Shown here one piece after another: positions 22,380 through 34,500 of a stretch of 64,000 nt of DNA (position 1 is the stretch's first letter; every line of letters begins with the position of its first letter). Location of the stretch: the NCBI RefSeq assembly GCF_041146795.1, contig NC_135177.1:2139560-2203559 (forward strand), given 5' to 3'. The notes below the pieces were generated by a model, which saw only the letters and a program-made list of their open reading frames with translations, was not told where the DNA came from and did not search any database. This DNA comes from Maylandia zebra (lineage: Eukaryota > Chordata > Actinopteri > Cichliformes > Cichlidae). A program made the translations under genes and the position numbers.

Positions 22380-22640
22380 CTAGGACCGCCACACAAACTG
22401 GTTCATCTCAAAGACAAACTTAACAATGTGCTGTACAGTGTGGCTCGGACTCTACATTGGACCAAACAGCCACTTCACAAGTGCATAGCACAACAGAAGA
22501 GTCACCTCCAAGACTCGGCTGTTCATCGGCATCTGAAGGTCAAAGGTCACTCTTTCAAGGATGCCGATGTTCACATTTTGGACAGAGAGGACAGATGATT
22601 GGAAAGAGGAGTGAAAGAAGCATCTGTGTCCACTGTGAAT
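22380..22640 (+). pseudogene. Penelope-like element GIY-YIG endonuclease fragment
   Basis: The plus-strand frame contains TKQPLHKCIAQQK, QDSAVHRHLKVKGHSF and ADVHILDREDR, the conserved C-terminal blocks of the GIY-YIG endonuclease in Penelope-like elements. The following ERGVKEA block is preceded by a TGA stop. The upstream tyrosine motifs and the RT are missing. It lies just downstream of, and in the same orientation as, the right foldback arm, so the two may be parts of one dismembered element. Confidence 0.75.
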
Positions 22641-22746
22641 GACCATCTTTGAACAGAGGGCGGGGCTTATGACACCAACTGTCTGCCATCTATAATCCAG
22701 TTTTGAGATCAACAGATACTCAACATTTGATTGTTCAGCATGTCAG

Positions 22747-24060
22747 CAGCCTATGTCTATTGCAGCATAACTAAGGGAGGATTCAGGGTCACCTGGTCCA
22801 GCCCTAACTATATGCTTTAGCAAAAAGGAAAGTTTGAAGCCTAATCTTGAAAGTAGAGATAGTGTCTGTCTCCTGAATCCAAACTGGAAGCTGGTTCCAC
22901 AGAAGAGGGGCCTGAAAACTGAAGGCTCTGCCTCCCATTCTACTTTTAAATACTCTAGGAACAACAAGTAGGCCTGCAGAGCGAGAGCGAAGTGCTCTAA
23001 TAGGGTGATATGGTACTACAAGGTCATTGAGATAAGATGGGGCCTGATTATTTAAGAGCTTTGTAGCCGTCGCATTGAAATGTAATTATTATGTGATTGC
23101 AATGTTCAAAATTTGGTGTTTAATCTGGATTCATGTTGTGTTGTCGCCACCTACTGGTGGGCCTGAGTGTGGCACTTTGTGGTGCGCATGCTTTGGGGTG
23201 AGGCTCAATTAAGTGCACATGTCACCAGAAACTGAAGGCTCGAGCCAGAAAGAGAATGCTGGCTTGTGTAAAAGGTGGAAATATAGAAGATATGGACTAC
23301 AATTGCTCATGAATGTTCAGTAGAAAGGTGCACACGGTATGTTGGTGCATTTACTTTGTGTGTATCTTTTATTTGAGTTGTAATTTTTGTTCTGCTGATG
23401 TAATATCCGTGTTTTTATTGATCATTTCACCATAGTTTTTCACGGTGTTTGCTGGTGAAAAGAAGATTAAAATACTGGCTGAACATCAGTTGGCCCTTTA
23501 TTCTACTTCGAACATGAAAAACCTTCAGGAGCAGTTACAACCTTGTATGTGAGGAGCAGGATTTTGAATTCTGGATTTAACAGGAAGCCAAAACAGGAGA
23601 AATCTGCTCTCTCTTTCTAGTCCCTGTCAGTACTCTTGCTGCAGCATTTTGGATCAGCTGAAGACTTTTCAGGGAGTTTTTAGGACTTCCTGATAATAAT
23701 GAATTACAGTCGTCCAGCCTGGAAGTAATAAATGCATGAACTAGTTTTTCAGCGTCACTCTGAGACAGGATATTTCTAACTTTAGAGATGTTGCACAAAT
23801 GGAAGAAAGCAGTCTTACATATTTGTTTAATATGTGCGTTGAAGGACATGTCCTGGTCAAAAATGACTCCAAGGTTCCTCACAGTGTTACTGGAGGCCAA
23901 GGTAATGCCATCCAGAGTAAGAATCTGGTTAGATACCATATTTCTAAGCTTTTCAGGGCCGAGTACAATAACCTCAGTTTGATCTGAATTAAGAAGCAGA
24001 AAGTTAGCGGCCATCCAGGTCTTTATGTCTTTAAGACATTCCTGCAGTTTAACTCATTGG
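22747..24060 (-). mobile_element. L2-type LINE, 3' half, interrupted
   Basis: The minus-strand frame at 24,014-23,577 reads NSDQTEVIVLGPEKLRN, VRNLGVIFDQDMSFNAHIKQ and LVHAFITSRLDDCNSLLSG, ending in QLIQNAAARVLTGTRKR. These are the RT thumb and C-terminal blocks of a common fish L2-like LINE. The 3' end continues at 23,056-22,747 after an inserted LTR. Stops and frameshifts are present. Confidence 0.75.
23062..23539. mobile_element. Probable solo LTR inserted in the L2 LINE
   Basis: 478 bp starting TGTAGCCG and ending GTTACA, flanked by AGCTT (23,057-23,061) and ACCTT (23,540-23,544). The uninterrupted L2 copy at 58,715 reads 'agaccttgtatgtgag', which shows exactly where the insertion occurred. 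There is no internal coding sequence. The family is unknown. TG...CA ends plus a near-perfect 5-bp duplication support an LTR. Confidence 0.6.
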
Positions 24061-24264
24061 TGTGTGTTATCTGGCTTCATAGACAGATATTGATCTGATC
24101 TTCTCCACCTGCTCGCCTCACTCAGACTTTGAGCCTTTAGACGTTCTGCCCGAGACTTTGGACGCACTTCCACCAGATCTCCGGACTACAACCCAAAGAC
24201 TACAGATGGACAGGCTAACCATTTAAGACCAACTACACCTCCGCAGTCATTTACAATCCAAATG

Positions 24265-24268
<4 letters not shown>

Positions 24269-24305
<37 letters not shown>
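24269..24305. repeat. (AC)n microsatellite
   Basis: About 17-18 uninterrupted AC units. On the cnot10 (minus) strand it is (GT)n, lying 70-110 bases beyond the polyadenylation signal. Confidence 0.97.
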
Positions 24306-24306
<1 letters not shown>

Positions 24307-24374
24307 CTCGCTGTCCTCTTCCACATCCTCCCAGGCAAACATAAACCGAGCCACATGTGATTCAGTAAATAAAA

Positions 24375-24380
24375 TTTATT
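24375..24380 (-). terminator. Candidate polyadenylation signal for cnot10
   Basis: AATAAA on the minus strand, about 165 bases after the cnot10 stop codon. The GT-rich microsatellite further on could serve as the downstream element of cleavage. Confidence 0.6.
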
Positions 24381-24543
24381 TTCATTCTTCACACACAAAT
24401 TCCTCATACAGTGAAAATAAAAGAGGCCGCTCTCTCGGCCATTTGACACCAACGCAGATGGTGTCAAAAGTCCCCTCAGTTCATACAGCTTCATAAATAT
24501 CAAGGTTCGGCCAGGATGTGTGGTCTGGAATGGGTGAGGTGGC

Positions 24544-25510
24544 TCATTTCCTCTGGATCTGAGTAAAAGATGAGGGCAACTGGAGCGGCTGGATGGGTTT
24601 CTTACGGAAGTCCGGGGAGACTCTCTGTTGCGTGGTAGGCAGCAGCTGGTTGCGTTTGATGATCTGCAGAGCCAGCTGAGTGTTTCCTGAGGACCAAACA
24701 TAACATTCAAGGATCAGGTTTAAAATGCCCTCACAAACACAACAGCTCAGCCTGTTTCCACTGTTTGCAAAGCCAATACGACGCTTTGATATGTGGAATA
24801 CGAGTGTGACAAACCAACCCAACCAAAACAGGGCGTCAGGCGAAAAACACGTTACAACAGGTGTAACTGGTGACGCAGCAGCTCACTGACCATTCTGCAG
24901 CTCCAGGTACACTCCCAGCAGGATGGCTTCAGGTGGGATCTCCTTGCTGTTCATCATCGACGCAGCCTGATGGTGACAGCACAAATTAAATTATTACTGA
25001 ACTGTCGGGACGCTCACTGCTTTAAGCTTCCTGATGGGTTACACACATAATTACAGCATTAAAGAAACGGGGCGAATCAGATGCTTTTGAACAGTAACAG
25101 TTTCCAAAATGAATTTTAAAAAGGCTTTAATACATTTGTCGAGCATAAAATGCAGCAAAAACAATCAGCAACCAGTTTGATCAACATCGTCACTGAAATG
25201 TGATCGTCCCAGATTCTTCAACGTTTATTAGTTTCTCTTTTCTCCCCATAAAAACATTTCTTCGAACCACTGCAACAATGAAGTAACATGTCTAATGCCA
25301 GAGTAACTAGATTTTGATTGGCCAGTCCTGGACATGAGTTGCATAAAGTTGCCATGGTTACCTGAGTCAGGCACTTGCGGGCCTTGTCGTACTCACTCCT
25401 TAAACAATAGGCACTGCCCAGGTTAAAGAGCATCATAGCTCGAGCTGATGTCACACTGCTGGGATAACACAGTGGAGTCTGCTTCCCTGCTGCAACACAT
25501 GCGCGTACGT

Positions 25511-25551
<41 letters not shown>

Positions 25552-28500
25552 CACACACACACACGCACACACACACACACACACACGAGCACACGCGCAC
25601 ACACACACACACACACGTTATTTTCCTGCTGCAATGTTATGCTGTATATAAGATTTTGGAATCAAAAGCAAACACGTTGCTTAAAAACAAACTCACAGGA
25701 CTCAACAGGCTCATCTCCTTTGTCGGACCCTGCTGACAGAGAGGAAATTATTCAGTGAAAACAAGACTGCAGCAAAAGTTTAGGCGAGGAATGATTTCAG
25801 CCCACGCACCCTGGTCTTGTTCGTTCATCAACATGCCCACTGACACATCACTGACGTTCTCTGGATTAAGGTGAGCGATAGCGTCGGAAATCCTGTCCAA
25901 TGAGATGAGGGCTTCGGCAGCATAGAGGTGACCGAGGAACCTGAACAGAAAAGGTCCAAACAGAGAACAGTTAACTCACTCAAGTACATGAAGACCCTGA
26001 TCGTACAATGACAGGACTCTTTTCTGTGTCCTTCTTTCTCAGACTTTATATCCTTTTTACAGACTTTCTGATTTTTAAAATCACTTCACAAGGATCCTGT
26101 AAGCTTCTCCCCACCTGTAACCACTTACTTGAGCGATCCGGACAGCTTAGTTTGATGGAGCAGCTTCTCGGCGTGGTTTAGGGCTATCAGGTTGTCTCCC
26201 AGCGCCAACGCTACATAACTGCTGCAGGCCAGGATGGAGCACCTACTCACACAGCGAGAATCAACGAGTGGCATTTTGGTCCTAATGACATGAACCGTCA
26301 GGACGTGTAAATGAGCAGAGAATACGGAAAGCATCATTACCTGAGGTTTTCTACCTCCTGTTTTCTAAGAGGAGAAGATGGAGCAGCGGACAAAAATTTA
26401 TCAGCATCCTGACCTTTTCCACTGCAAAGAAACACAGACCCTCCATCAGAGCACATATCAGCTCTGACAGTTTAATGTGACCGAATCACAGGCCACCACA
26501 ATTCAGCCATCACCGTTTCTCAGTCCTGCATCAGAAAACATTCTGAGATGAAGGTCTCCTTGCAACTCCACCCTTCAGTCCAGATCCTCTTCCCTGTAAT
26601 GGAGTGACTTCCAGATCTCTTCACTGTAGATCCTGGTGGGTTGGATCAACTGGTCAGTTTCACTGACTCCCGGTGTTTAGCTTCACTCCTGGATCTACAG
26701 CTGTGTCTGCTCTTTGTGGTGAGATGGCTGGACACACCGTGTGCACGAGTGTGGCACTGAGTTACAGGCTTTCTTGCAGTCAACCCAGGCAGTGGTCAGG
26801 CCGCCCTGTCTGGTGTGCACGCTTCTTGACCAGCAGCTGATATTTTGACCCCATTTTGACGTTCAGAATGACGAGCTGTGTTTGCAGTTTGTGTTCATGA
26901 CTCTATGATGACTGAGTGGATCCAACTTGTCATGCAGAGGAAGGTAATGTTCCAATAGCTGAAGGCGTCACTGTAAGGATGTTGTTGCTGTTAGGCCAGT
27001 CTGGGTGTAACCAGGCATCCACAGTGTGCTGTTAGCTGCGGCTCGTCTTTGTGGCATCATTTCATTGAAGCTGCAAGCACAGCCTGAGTGGATCTTGGGA
27101 GAATATGTAATTTTTTCTGTGACCTTGTTGCCAGAGAGATATGAACCATAATGTAGTAGTTTTAGAGCCTCAGTTTATGTAAACATCTCCCATCTCTATA
27201 CATCATTTTGCACTGGGTAGCATTGGGAATCTAACCTGATGATCCTTAATATCGGATGCTACATGACTTTATGCATAGCAAAAAAGAAATCCAGAAAATG
27301 CATTTTAAAGATTATGTACGATATTAATAAGATCTATTCTTTGTTTTTCCATCATAGTTATATAATGCACGAAAGTACCAGACTTAATGAGTGTATATTT
27401 CTTGACATTATGACGGATATTAAGGACTCTAAGTTGTAGTCCTCCTCAGTATGCAGCAGAGAGTGTGCATTTTAAATTCAGCAGTAAATACAAATTTACA
27501 CACAGATTGTGTGACTTTGTACAGTTTTTGAACATAATCACTGGAGAGATGTGTTGGGAATACAGAACAAACAGGAACACTTTATGGAAAAACAGAAATA
27601 TAGTTTGGAACCAGCGAGTTAAGAAGGCATCACTGTCTTTCTGTAACAGGTGGGTGGGGTGGACAGACGTGTCTGACCTGCAGGCGTCGCTGTTCTCGCT
27701 GCCACTCTCGGTGCTTCCTGACTGACTCGAGTTCTTGGAGCTGTTCTCTGTCTTGAGTTCTTGCTGCTGGTGTTCAGGCAGCAGCAGCAGCGCATTCCTC
27801 AGGCAGATAGCTGCAAACTCCATACTGGCCACTGGAATAGCTGCTGATTGGCCCTCACTATACAAAGACAAACACTATGAGGTCAGTCTACCTCACATTA
27901 AACTACAGTAAGATTAAATATCAATTGGATGTTAAAATGTACACATGGACAACCTGTTAAATATGATAACTTCATGACATGATAGTGGAAACACAATAAC
28001 CAGCATGTCAGTGATGTAGCAACTGATGTAACGTATGTTACTCTGTAATCATTGTATGTAGGCTGAGATGCTTTAAAACAAAACAAAAAACAGCTTTTGC
28101 TAACCACTTCCTGTTTCATACTGTGGACCCCGATAGTTTAAACCAAACTGGCAGAACTCTGTTATCGAGGAGTCATGTGTGTAATTTATTGGCTCCGTGT
28201 GGATTTATGGGTAGTGAGCACTGACCTGTACGTGGTGTTCTGCATGGACTGGGACGCCAGGATGATCTTGCGATGGTAGCCCTGGCCAACAACAGACTGA
28301 ACGATACCTTTTTTACAAGGCAAACCTTTGCTTTCCTGCTCTGAACCCTTGAAATTGGAAAATAAAGATGATATAATTTTAGATTTTACCCCCATAAATC
28401 CATTCAAAGATGCAAAAAACAAACAAACATTTGACTAAAGTAGTGTGGCTGAAATATTTTGTCCATGGTAGAATAAGTTAGAAAGGAAAACCATTACAGG

Positions 28501-31500
28501 AGGACGGCCTTATGTATCCTTGAGCCACCAGATAGGCATCAAAAATAATAAAGGAGAAAATATGTGCACATGTGAGAGCAGTTTGATCTGATCTCCATCA
28601 GAGATGAACCCAACCACGGTGTCATCAGCATACTTGATGATAACATTGATTGGGTTGGTGTGTGGGGGGGCTTTGCTGCGGACCAGTAACCAGGAAGTAT
28701 TATTAAACCATACTGTAGCCAGTGGTACCCTTGGCTTCCTGGCTTCCTACTAGATACACGTACGGTATCAATTTGAAAATTTGACGTCACTTTGTTCTCA
28801 AGATATGAACTCCAAGGTTTTCAATGGATGCACCTATGGCATGAATTTCAACTGTTCTTCTTGGGTTATCACATTCACAAGATTTTGAGAACACTTGACC
28901 TTTGACCTTGAAGTCAAGGTCAGAGATTTAAGCTTGTCCAAGACTTTTTGCATTCACAAACTTGGGTGCCATTACTGCCGGCCTAGCAGGGTGACAACAA
29001 CATCCCGTTAGCCTTTTACGGCTGAGGGGTAAAAATGACAAAGAATAAACAGGTAAAAAGGAAAGGTCACCATCGAAATGCTCAAAAACATCCACATCTT
29101 ACAAACATACCCCTTTGTTAGCAGAGATGCAGCACTCGGCAAGCCGCAGCCACAGCCGAGGGTTGAAGTGGTAAACCTGCACCGCCTCCATCAGACATTC
29201 AAATGCTGCCAGAGGTCTGCCAATATGCAGTAGCTGAATACCGCAGTTATACAACAGCTCGTAGCGTTTGTTGGCTAGTAAAGCGCACATCGGGATACCT
29301 GTGAATTTTTTAGCTGAAAACAAAAGAAAAGGACTTTTTGTTACTGAGGAACACATAACTTACACCTGTGTGTAAAAACACAAAATACATACCAATATAA
29401 AACATTTCTATTGTGTCAAAGCTGAACAAGTCCAACACAAGACAAGAACAACCAAAAGGGGATAAAAACAAATTACTTCTGTGAATTTTAAATCCTACAT
29501 CATCTTGTTCTTGAGTCATTGCACTCATGAACATGCGTGTCCACGCCCCCCACCCAACTTCCTGGGCGAAGGCAATAACCCATCAGCCTTTACAGCTGAG
29601 GCGTAACAACAAAGATCAGCAGGGTGACAGACACTGAAAAAATGATAACTATATCAACCACTCACAAGGCTCAGGGTATAATGCACAGATTCAAACTGAC
29701 ATACTTGGGAGTAAATTTGCCGCCAGACTTCTCCGAATTAAAATCTAGAAATAACGGTCCTTTAATTATTGTGGCCCGTATGTCTTCCCCACTTCTCTCT
29801 CTGCCCCCACTTTCCTGTCGTTTCTTTACTGAATCTATCAAATAAAGCTGAAAAAGCCCCCCCAAAACATTTAAAGTTGTACATAGCACTGGAAAATTTG
29901 AAAGCGAGCAGTGAAGCACACATAAATGAGAAAAAGCGGCTGCAGGGAGGTTATCGATTCAGGTTTGAGTTTGAGCCAATCGTTATCACGTCTTCCAGGA
30001 ATGTCTCTAAATTGTTCCGTACTGGCAGGAGTTGAAGAATTGCATAGAAAGGTTTTAAAAGTATTGTTTTTACATTCAACTTCCTTTACATGGGAACAAA
30101 CACGTACAAAGTTGATATGTTTAGGATCATGTTAGTCACTAGTAAAAAATCCATTACTAGGGATTGGCTGAAGACAGAGGCCCGTAAGCAGCAAGTTTGG
30201 ACTGAAGTGATGCATAATGTTTATGATGGGAATGGTGACCTTCACTGGCAGACTAGAGCTGGGCAAATGTAAGTTTTTCTGGAAAAACTGGGTGGACAGA
30301 TTTGGTAGAGTAATAGTTTCTGGTTCTGTGAAACCCTCAGTTTAGTGCGACAGACTGTATGTAGTTGGCCAACTAATTTTCAGGGTATAATAATTTGTTT
30401 GTCTTATTTGATTCTGCTACATGGATTATGTCAGAAGAAGAAGACACAAAGAAAAGTGGAAAGAAGAAACGATCAAATGTATTTTCTGCTTGAAGTTAAC
30501 GTGGTCATTAATGCGTGTAAATGACAATCAGGGTGTCTACAATGTCCCAGGACAGGATTCTGGTGATGTTGTCATTTGCAGAGGTTCATAAAAATAGAGA
30601 ACAGAAAAAAAAAAAGTAAGGAAGTCCAGTCGCTTTCTTTGCAAGCTTCATTGGCTTTCTCAGATCTTTTACCATCAAAGTCTGTACCAGTTTTTTCCAT
30701 AATAGCTGGTAGACGAGGTTTGCTGTGCTCTTTGTTATCGTTTTTCCTACCAGGTGAAACGTGACAGTCTCGGGCTTTTAAGTATTACAGACGAAATCTG
30801 TTATTTAACACACAGTTCACAAAAGTTAAAACAAAAGCCGAAAAATAAATAAATAAAAATAACCAACAACAAACAAGGTTGGCCAGATTCAGCTTCATCT
30901 TTTTGCTGACAGTACGTAGCAGTGAAACTTGTTTCCCCACCCTTCCTAAAATATAAAACCTAATATAATCACAGGCTTAATGCTGGCTTTCACAACTGTC
31001 TCACTGGCTCCATAATACCAACTATGTGCACATATCTGAAGGTTTTACAGCAGAGGAACTGATGTATACGTGAAAGGATAGAAACAGCACTAACAGGATA
31101 GTCATAGTAATACTAAACACAAACTACTAACACTCGGTAGCTGCTCCTGTTATGCTAGCTTCGGTTTGGTTTTACTGGTATCCAAAGCTTTGTTTATAAA
31201 TGGGAAAATCTTCAAATTCTCTTCAAACCTAAATACTTTTTATTTTGAGTATGGACACAACTGTGGGAAACAGTAATGTGTATATCTTTCACTTGGTTAC
31301 CCAAGTTTCCGCCATCAGCCCCAGCTGGTAATGGCAGATAGCTGCCGGAGGTCTGTCCCTGCTAACAGGGAGCTTTTCACTTCCCACTGTCACCAAGTGC
31401 TCACTCAGAGGAAGTCGTTTGATTGCTATGGTTTTTGCTGCTTCTATACATTATAAAGTGCCTTGAGGCACCTGTGGTTCTGAATTTGTGTTATATAAAT

Positions 31501-34500
31501 AAAATTGCATAGAATATAAGTAAACTGGGGCAGCATACTGGTGGAGTGGTTAGCACTGTTGGTAAGGAGTTTGACTCCACCTTCGGGCTTCAGTTTGCAT
31601 GTTCTGTTTGCGTGGTTACTCTCGCGGTACTCAGGCTTCGCATTTCTTGGGGTTAGGTCAACTCATTATTGTCCAGCCTGCCTCGTGCCCTGTTGGTAGC
31701 TGTGATAGGCTCCAGGCCCTCTGGGATCCTGATAAGTGGAAGAGAACAGATACATGAACTGCCTTCACTTACACTGGCCATTGCTACCATCTCCCAGCTG
31801 TGCACAGGTGTGGTCATTCTCTTGCAGAGCCTTCTTGAAATAGAAAATGCCGAGATTGTGTTTCCCCATTGCAAAATGAATGCAGCCCAGGTTGTTCCAG
31901 AACATACATCGAACACATTCACCTAAATGAAAACAACACGCATGCAATTAGCAAATCATGAAAGCCAGTTACCCCAGTAATGACGTCAACATCTGGAAAT
32001 GCAATTAGGCAACAAAACCTGAGGACGACAAAGTAAACAGCAGGATTATAACAGAAAGCCAAATGATCCTGCGAGCAGCCGTTACCTGTCTTGATGGGCC
32101 CAGCATGTTCTGCAATATTGGAGCTGTTCAGCAACTTCACTGCTTTCCGGTAGTTTCCTCTCAGATACTCAAAATTACTCTTGAGGAACAGTGAGGGTGC
32201 AGACTGATGACAGAGAACAAGAGAGCGTGGAAGCAAAGTCAATTTCCAATGAACTGCAGCGCCCAAAGAAATATTTGAGACAAATTTTAAATTGCATCAT
32301 ATGCCAATCGCATAAGGCATACTGCATCCTCTCCCCTTTACATTAGAACTAACAAGCAGACTTACATTCCCTGCTGTGTTCATCACTGACTTGATCTCCC
32401 TTTTACAGGCCTTGGAGGACTTCATCTGAATGTACGCTCTCACTTTGTACTGCAGAAAGGACAACATCAGTTAGAACAGGGGTCGGCAACCCTGGGCACG
32501 CGTGCCACAGCTCCCACAGAGGCAGCAGGTGGATGAGGGAAGGGGAGGCAGGAGGAGAGCCCCGAGGCGGCCGCCGGTCCGAGTGTCAGGTGAACTGAAC
32601 TTCAGGTAAGAAGTTATGACCTGCAGTCTCTCTGGGTCAGATATAAACCAAGTTTAGGTGGAGTTTATTTTTGTTCTGCTGACTTTTTACAATCAGTTGC
32701 AATAACTCGTACTGCTACTAGCAAGCATGACGGAGTTTAAATACAGCTGGGTGGGTGCTATGTTACTGATAGTGAACTTGATTTTATTCATAAGGTTAGT
32801 AGAGTTGCCAACGGCTCCTTGAAAAATGGAATGGTCCCTCATTCAGAGAAAATATTACACGTTTCGTATTGAGGGGAAAAGGAACACAAAGCTGGATTTA
32901 TTCTGTGTCTTTGCTGCACAGCTGCCTCTTCTCCTCTCACCCTCTCTCTCCTGTTTCTACTTCAATCATGAAACTGATCAATGATCAGCTGATCGTCTCT
33001 CTTGTTTATTTATCGCCCACTTTGCGCCAGAAAGAGGAAACCAGCGGATGTAGCGCTAAACAACAGCAGCACGTTTAAGCTTGATCAGCTGTTGTTAGAA
33101 TGTATTTAATATTAATTTCTAGTATCAGCTGATGTTTGCTGGAGCCAGAACAGGTTTACCCTTCAGGTGACATGAATGAGTTGAAGTTATGAACTGTTTC
33201 TGAGAGACAAATAACACCAGCATCCTTTTCTAAGCAGCTGACAGCTGGTAACTGTGCAGGGGCGGATCTAGCAAAGTGTTGCCAGGGGGGCAGGTAGGGC
33301 ATTAACAGGGAGAGGGGGGCACAAAGAAATACTTTCTTATTCTCATTTAAAATGTTTTGCTTTTAATAAATAATTATCTGAATCTTACAACCAAAGTTTT
33401 TATCTGATGTAAAATGTATAGAAATCACACATATACCAACAAGACTGTACATCACTGTCACCACAGCGTTTGTTTTCATTCAAAGGCTTTATGGCTTTTA
33501 TACCTGGGGGGCCGGTCTCTAGTCAAAATGTCCAGGCTGATGTTTTGTCCCAGTCCAGCCCTGGGCACGACACGCAGTGAGTTAATCTGAGAGGTGCATT
33601 AAAAAATAAATGGCCGGGCCAGCGGTGCACATCGCAAATTGCAACACAACTAATGTGTCCCATAGACACATTCTTAATGACGGTATCTTAGCTAACGACC
33701 CCAACTACCAGATTCAACTTGTAATTGGCTAAAAATCACTTAGCCTAGCGGTGACAGGGACGTTGTTAGCTGGTAGTTTTTTCAAGCGATGTTGAAATTT
33801 TCACGTTCTGACACTTCAAAAGCTTCAGCAGCTGTCGGCTCAGCGCAGCATCAGCACCGCGGAGATACACGGATACATCCGTAGACTCGAGACAGAATTC
33901 ACGATGTGTTTTCAGGACTTTCAGCTGTTTGGACCAATGTTTTCTTTTCTGATCAAACCAGAAGCTTTAATGAGCAGCTGGATTTGTCTCGCATTAACTG
34001 GCTCGACACATCGAAATGCAGCTGATTGAACTGAACAGCTCGACTCTGTGGGGTCAAAGTTTGCAGAACTACGAAGCAGCTGGACTCCACAGCTGTGTGT
34101 GTTCATGGAGCTGCATGTTCACCTGCTGGACGTCACTACCTGACAGGTTTAACTGTCTTCAGAACATTGCAGAGGCCTTATTGACAGTATTTGGCTCTAC
34201 ATGTCTGTGTGAGCAGGTTTTCTCTCACATGAGTCCTCAGGTCTGAATGCTGGACACTGGGAGACCTGTGTCTCTGAGTGGGAGACCAGAGATCACAGTA
34301 ACATGTGTGTCTCTGTATTAACAAACATGCCATATTGGCCCAGTTTATTTTTCTTATCATTGTTGTGAGGAGACCATAAATAGCATTTGTATTTTCTGTT
34401 GTTCAGTTCATTTGCTGTTATGGATTAAAAGTGTTTTGTTTCTAAATAGCTGATAACTATTCGCTGACAGCTGCAAACATCTGTGAACAAATATAATCCT

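Noticed and set aside
25218-25634. Cys-Val repeat protein on the minus strand
   Set aside because: It is a translation of the (TG)n microsatellite joined to cnot10 exon 17 in frame by chance.
29769-30272. Overlapping open frames in cnot10 intron 9 (29,769-30,035, 29,926-30,135 and 30,090-30,272)
   Set aside because: No recognised domain, no splice sites in phase, and LINE-like remnants next to them; antisense to cnot10.
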